Source: Isohypsibius dastychi
Lineage: Eukaryota; Tardigrada; Eutardigrada; Parachela; Isohypsibiidae
DNA: 32,163 nt
Assembly (NCBI GenBank): GCA_034696485.1
Contig: JAQIWT010000140.1
Coordinates: forward strand, 1-32,163
Direction: 5' to 3'
Shown piece by piece: positions 28,379 through 32,163 of this stretch. A model generated the notes under the pieces. It saw nothing but the letters and a program-made list of their open reading frames with translations. It was not told the DNA's origin and ran no database searches. Positions within the stretch are counted from its first letter, which is position 1. Each line of letters opens with the position of its first letter. A program made the position numbers and the translations under genes.

Positions 28379-29286
28379 CTACTCCATTTCAGCCAGTTTC
28401 TCACGCAGAGCGTCAAACTCCAAATCTTCGGGCGCAGTTCCACTGAACGTCATGGCGTAACTTTGGCAGAGGATCTCATCAAAACCTGAAAAGTTCACAT
28501 GTTCATAAAAAGTTCTGAATATTCGCCAACAAGTATTATCTGGCAGTTTTGAATGCATGATCGAAGTCAGCAGCAGTCACTCACTTATATCTACGACTGG
28601 CTGTGCTACCCCGGTGGAGTTTTCTTCGATTCCAGGGTGGGTGATGATAAGATTTTCAACAGCAACTGTTACCAGTGTTGGATCGAACCACTCAGGGATA
28701 TGTGATAGTCGGGATAATGGGGTGGCCTCGCTGTGGTACTGACTGTAACAAAATTTATAAAAATTGTGAACGAACCAACGTAGCGTCCTTACCCCAAATG
28801 CGTTGTCGGCGTTACGAATTGATCGAATACACTGACAGTGGATAGGTAAGGAGGAGTCGTATTCCATTGTGGATTGGGGACCTGCGCAACAACTTTATCA
28901 ATCGAGAACTGATATTGAGGTTCTGTGCAACAGCTGCCATTAGCGATACAGTAGGAACACCTTTTTCTAATTTACTCAATAGAAAATAAAAATAACAACT
29001 CAAACATCGGTTCATTCTGATCATGAAATATCTAACATGACATCATTTTACCGAATTTGTAGTGTTCTGGACGGGAAGTTGCTCGGGCAGAAGATTATCG
29101 CCAGTCTTCGACAATCTTGGTTCCATTGTCATAGCTTTCTGGTGATCAATCTTTATCATCATGAGTCTTTTATCCAATTCATTTGATTTCACTGCGGACA
29201 AGATGCTTCATAACAAAGCAAAAGTTCAAGATTGACTTACGCTGGGTCTCGTTCTTCCGGTGCCGACGTTCAGCAGGTCTGCTCAT
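28379..29286 (-). CDS. Orphan protein, five exons, complete
   Basis: Minus-strand exons are 29241-29286, 29052-29191, 28793-28881, 28585-28742 and 28379-28485. They join with introns of 49, 170, 50 and 99 nt in phases 1, 0, 2 and 1, all fitting, giving 179 residues. It starts MSRPAERRHRKNETQ, a basic N-terminus that could be a nuclear localisation or DNA-binding patch. A Lys/Met-rich segment, then a Thr/Pro-rich middle (WNTTPPYLSTVSVFDQFVTP) follow. Next are a mixed hydrophobic region with IPEWFDPTLVTVAVENLI, and a C-terminal acidic helix (EDLEFDALREKLAEME) with Leu every three to four residues. No family is recognised and there is no signal peptide or TM segment. The consistent splice structure makes the gene real with good confidence even though its role is unknown. 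Confidence 0.7.
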
Positions 29287-30416
29287 GACGAAGACAAGGA
29301 CGGCAAAACTGAGTTGTCGTTGAATGGTCAAAATTTTTTGTTTCTCTGGGAAAATATGGTTCCAGAACGTGCTGCGATGCAGAAAACAAGTGCGGTTATG
29401 ATGACCAAACAAACGCAAGAAAGCTGTTTTATGAACTGGCACAGGGAAGATTGCAGGCTGCGATTTGGTCTCTTACGTCTCAAGTGGATGACTCACGTTA
29501 AGTTCAATCACGTTAGGTTCATTTGTTGCTCAAGTTCGATGCGCTGGAAGCAAAGGTCAGCGTCGGAAACTGCTCCAAAACGAACAATAGCTTCAATGTG
29601 GGTCGTTTTAAACATCACTCTTTTCTTTGGTTGTGCTCGTTTTTTTCAAGAACTCTTCTTTAGTTTTAATTAAGCCTGTTAACCAATGGCATGGCAGGAC
29701 GCGCTAAAACTTCTCAATTTTCGTCGCATAAGAGGACAGGCGCAATTAGCTGGGCAGATCTTTCAAGCGTTGACCCTTAACAGAACACACACTGAGACCC
29801 CTATCCTTTCTCTGAATCCGGAGTAGACACATGTTGTCTTCATTATTGATGTCACCCCAGGCTCTTCCAGAAGGAACAAGAAGTCTCAACCGTAAGATTT
29901 GTCCTGGTGATTAGCTAGAGCGAAGAAAATTCTTAGCGTGGTACGTTTTGAGCTAGAATGCGCTGACAAAACAGACCAAAGTTCTTCAGTAGCACATCGT
30001 TGAGTTCTACAATCAATCGCTCGCAATAACAGACCACCGTTTTTTAGAACCGTCTGGAATCTGCATTGATCAAGTCAGAAAGAAACTGGGTTCCTATAAA
30101 ATTTATCAGCGCTAAAAACGGAGGAGCCAAGCCAGCTACTGACGCTTGTATTAATAACGCGCATAAACAATCATAGCAAGAGTGCTGCAGATTCGGTGAG
30201 ATCTATCAGATATTGTATCGAATACCGTGCAGAAGTTATTTAAACCAACAAACCCAGCTCAAAACAGTGAGTAAATGGTAGAGGCGTGCAAGATTATCCA
30301 AATCGTTATTCAAAGCCGATTCTCATTCAAAGGAAATTGTTGACATCTCAAGACGAAGCGGAGCTCACGTGGTAATTTAATAAGGATTAACATTTGAATT
30401 CGATGACATGGTTGAT
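29287..30416. other. Gene-free stretch
   Basis: Promoter side of the orphan gene and 3' flank of the GPCR gene. A plus-strand frame at 29260-29673 overlaps the orphan gene's first exon and shows no features. A small direct repeat TCACGTTARGTTCA occurs at about 29492-29522. Confidence 0.4.
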
Positions 30417-32163
30417 CTATGCAGTTGGGGCTACCGGGGCGGATTTAGAATTGATAGATATGTGTTGTATTTTACTCGATGGGGCTGTTTTGTCCGTAAT
30501 TTCAGTCGATTTGATAGATCCATTTCCTGTCCATGAACCGACTTTAACTGATGACCTCTCAAGCTTTTTCGTTCTTGCGCGGAAGGCTTCACGGAACTGG
30601 GGCAATGCCGCAGCATACAAGATTACATTCAGGGTGCTGTTTCCATGAGCCAAGAGACTGACGATGATGTAGTAGGCAGGATGAATACGTGGTGAGGCTT
30701 CGCTTTCAATGACATACAACAACACTCCTGGAGTCCACATTAGAAGAAAAACGATGAAAAGTTTGAAGAGCACGCGAGCAATTTTGATGTTTTCCAACAT
30801 TGATTGGACTTCTCTCCGTGATCCCGGCTTTGCAGCTGGTCCCACAGCACGGCTTCGGACAAACTTTGAATTGCGAACTCGCAAGAAGATTTTCAAGTAT
30901 GCTATAAAGCTGATGATAACCGGAACGTAAACACCGATTCCAAAGTAGAACATGGTGTAGAAGTATTCATGGGTGGCGAAAGTGCACAGGTACATACGCT
31001 GTGAATATCGCGTGTCACCCCATCCAAGATGATTCGGCAGTTGGATAAGGTAGATGAGAACCCAAACTCCGATGCACATCAATATGGTGTTCCGCTTGGT
31101 GTAGATTTTGTCGTAGATAGTAAAGTGGCAAATGATAATGTATCTGAAATAACGAGGTGAACGATAACGAGTGCCAAAGTAGATGTAAGGATATAGGAAG
31201 ATGTGTTACGATTGATTCTTTGTTCAGATACAGGCTATTTTCAACCAAGCGTTTCAACGGCGTTTTCACTGGAAAATAATTTGTTCTCTCTTTCGGTTGC
31301 AGAATAATTTTGTCATTTTTCAAGGGTGACCTTTATTGACCTTTATGGCGAGCGAGAGAACAGTTAGCGGAAAAGCGGTCGAGTTGAACATACAGAGTAT
31401 TTACCGGTGATTTATTAATTAGAAGAGGTCAAAACGCAAGTGTTTTGTTTTATCATGATATTAGAGTATTAACAGGATATGCTGTACTGACTGTGTGTTT
31501 TTGGTCAGCACGGAAACACAAGCTTGCAAAATGTCCAGAAAAGTAAACATTTCTGAAAAATGTTCAGATTTTGATAACAACCGGAAATCCCTATTGTTGG
31601 GTATGCCCCAGTTCCATTTCATGAGCTGCGAAAGGACACCTGATAATTATCTAGACATCTCAGATTTAACGTATTCAGCGGGTATTTTCCAAAGAGCGTT
31701 TCTTGAACCGCCGGTGTATTTCGGATTGTTTGCTGTATGTTGTTATTCAAGATAGGGTTCGTGTTTCTGATTTTGTAGTAATCTGATATATAGTTAAGGG
31801 AATATGAATTCTGTGCCGTAGATGGCCAATGTTAGTTCAAGGTTGTCACGCACCTGTTAACTGCGATCATGCAGATGTTCCAAGTCGAAGCAATGCACCC
31901 GGTTGCACAAAGCGTGGCAATAGCTGGAAAACATGAGGATACTGTTACATACGGACTGTTGTTTAAAACGACCTAATTGCTTGCCTGAGCACAATCTATG
32001 ATGTCGAACATATGGTCCTGCTCCCAAAAGTGCACCTGTAGGTCATAATTAGTACGCTCCACCACAGGGTATTATGGATCATTAAAAATGTCATTTACCG
32101 ACGATGTTCGATGGTTGGGCGATTGCTGTGACCATCAAATCTGCCACGGACAAATTGACGATG
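30417..32163 (-). CDS. Class A GPCR, melatonin-receptor-like, 5' partial
   Basis: Minus-strand exons are 32099-32163 (cut by the window edge), 31985-32035, 31854-31923 and 30417-31143. They give TM2 (NLSVADLMVTAIAQP), a TM3 with the disulfide Cys in RHHRLC, and the NRY motif at its end (CMIAVNRYIIICHF). ECL2 contains MYLCTFA. TM5 is followed by LKIFLRVRNSK. TM6 has WTPG in place of CWxP. TM7 has NSTLNVILY in place of NPxxY, then a cytosolic tail of about 60 residues. NRY and the CTFA loop are hallmarks of melatonin receptors and their tre1/moody-like invertebrate relatives. The ligand is unknown. The intron at 31924-31984 uses a GC donor (GCAAGC) and restores frame through a split Ala codon. 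The last intron is 710 nt. TM1 lies beyond the window. Confidence 0.85.

Noticed and set aside
1-32163. Prokaryotic systems such as CRISPR arrays, operons or phage modules
   Set aside because: Spliced animal genes throughout, no direct-repeat/spacer pattern and no bacterial gene content.

Overview
The window looks like nuclear DNA of an invertebrate animal. Genes are split by GT-AG introns, several only 45-63 nt long. The recognisable products are metazoan: a melatonin-type GPCR, a cytosolic fatty-acid-binding protein, GTP cyclohydrolase I feedback regulatory protein (GFRP), CREB/ATF-type bZIP domains, protein kinases and an Hsp70 relative. Such tiny introns together with these families would fit a compact ecdysozoan genome (tardigrade-like or nematode-like), but I cannot fix the phylum from sequence alone. 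All splice models are my own, built from splice-site, phase and coding-content agreement and not from transcripts.

Layout. 0-1.1 kb: minus-strand exon of a small secreted Cys-containing protein. 1.9-8.7 kb: a 68-bp repeat present in opposite orientations at the two ends. Between the copies lie two long plus-strand coding blocks (2285-3039 and 5697-7197) that may form one ~750-residue orphan protein, plus homopolymer G/C tracts and small tandem duplications. 8.0-10.0 kb: two-exon secreted glycine-rich protein. 11.2-11.7 kb: GFRP. 12.5-13.2 kb (minus): five-exon four-pass membrane protein. 15.1-15.9 kb: FABP. 17.1-17.4 kb: possible RING remnant. 18.75-21.07 kb: two damaged kinase genes in tandem. 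21.3-22.1 kb (minus): orphan protein with a 45-nt intron. 23.4-25.0 kb (minus): divergent HSPA14/Ssz-like Hsp70. 25.6-26.4 kb: degenerate short tandem repeat, then a duplicated ~200-bp block rich in CRE (TGACGTCA) and ETS (CCGGAAGT) motifs. 26.6-27.4 kb: a three-exon gene encoding two bZIP domains in one polypeptide. 28.4-29.3 kb (minus): five-exon orphan protein. 30.4 kb to the edge (minus): melatonin-receptor-like GPCR, lacking TM1 because the window ends.

The most interesting unit is the tandem-bZIP gene. Its middle exon is symmetrical (phase 2-2, 312 nt), so skipping it would swap one basic region for another, and its upstream flank carries clustered CREs, the class of site that CREB/ATF bZIPs bind. 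The second most interesting is the inverted-repeat-bounded interval holding the orphan ORFs. Genes here have unrelated functions and give no sign of acting in one pathway, beyond the possible bZIP self-regulation.
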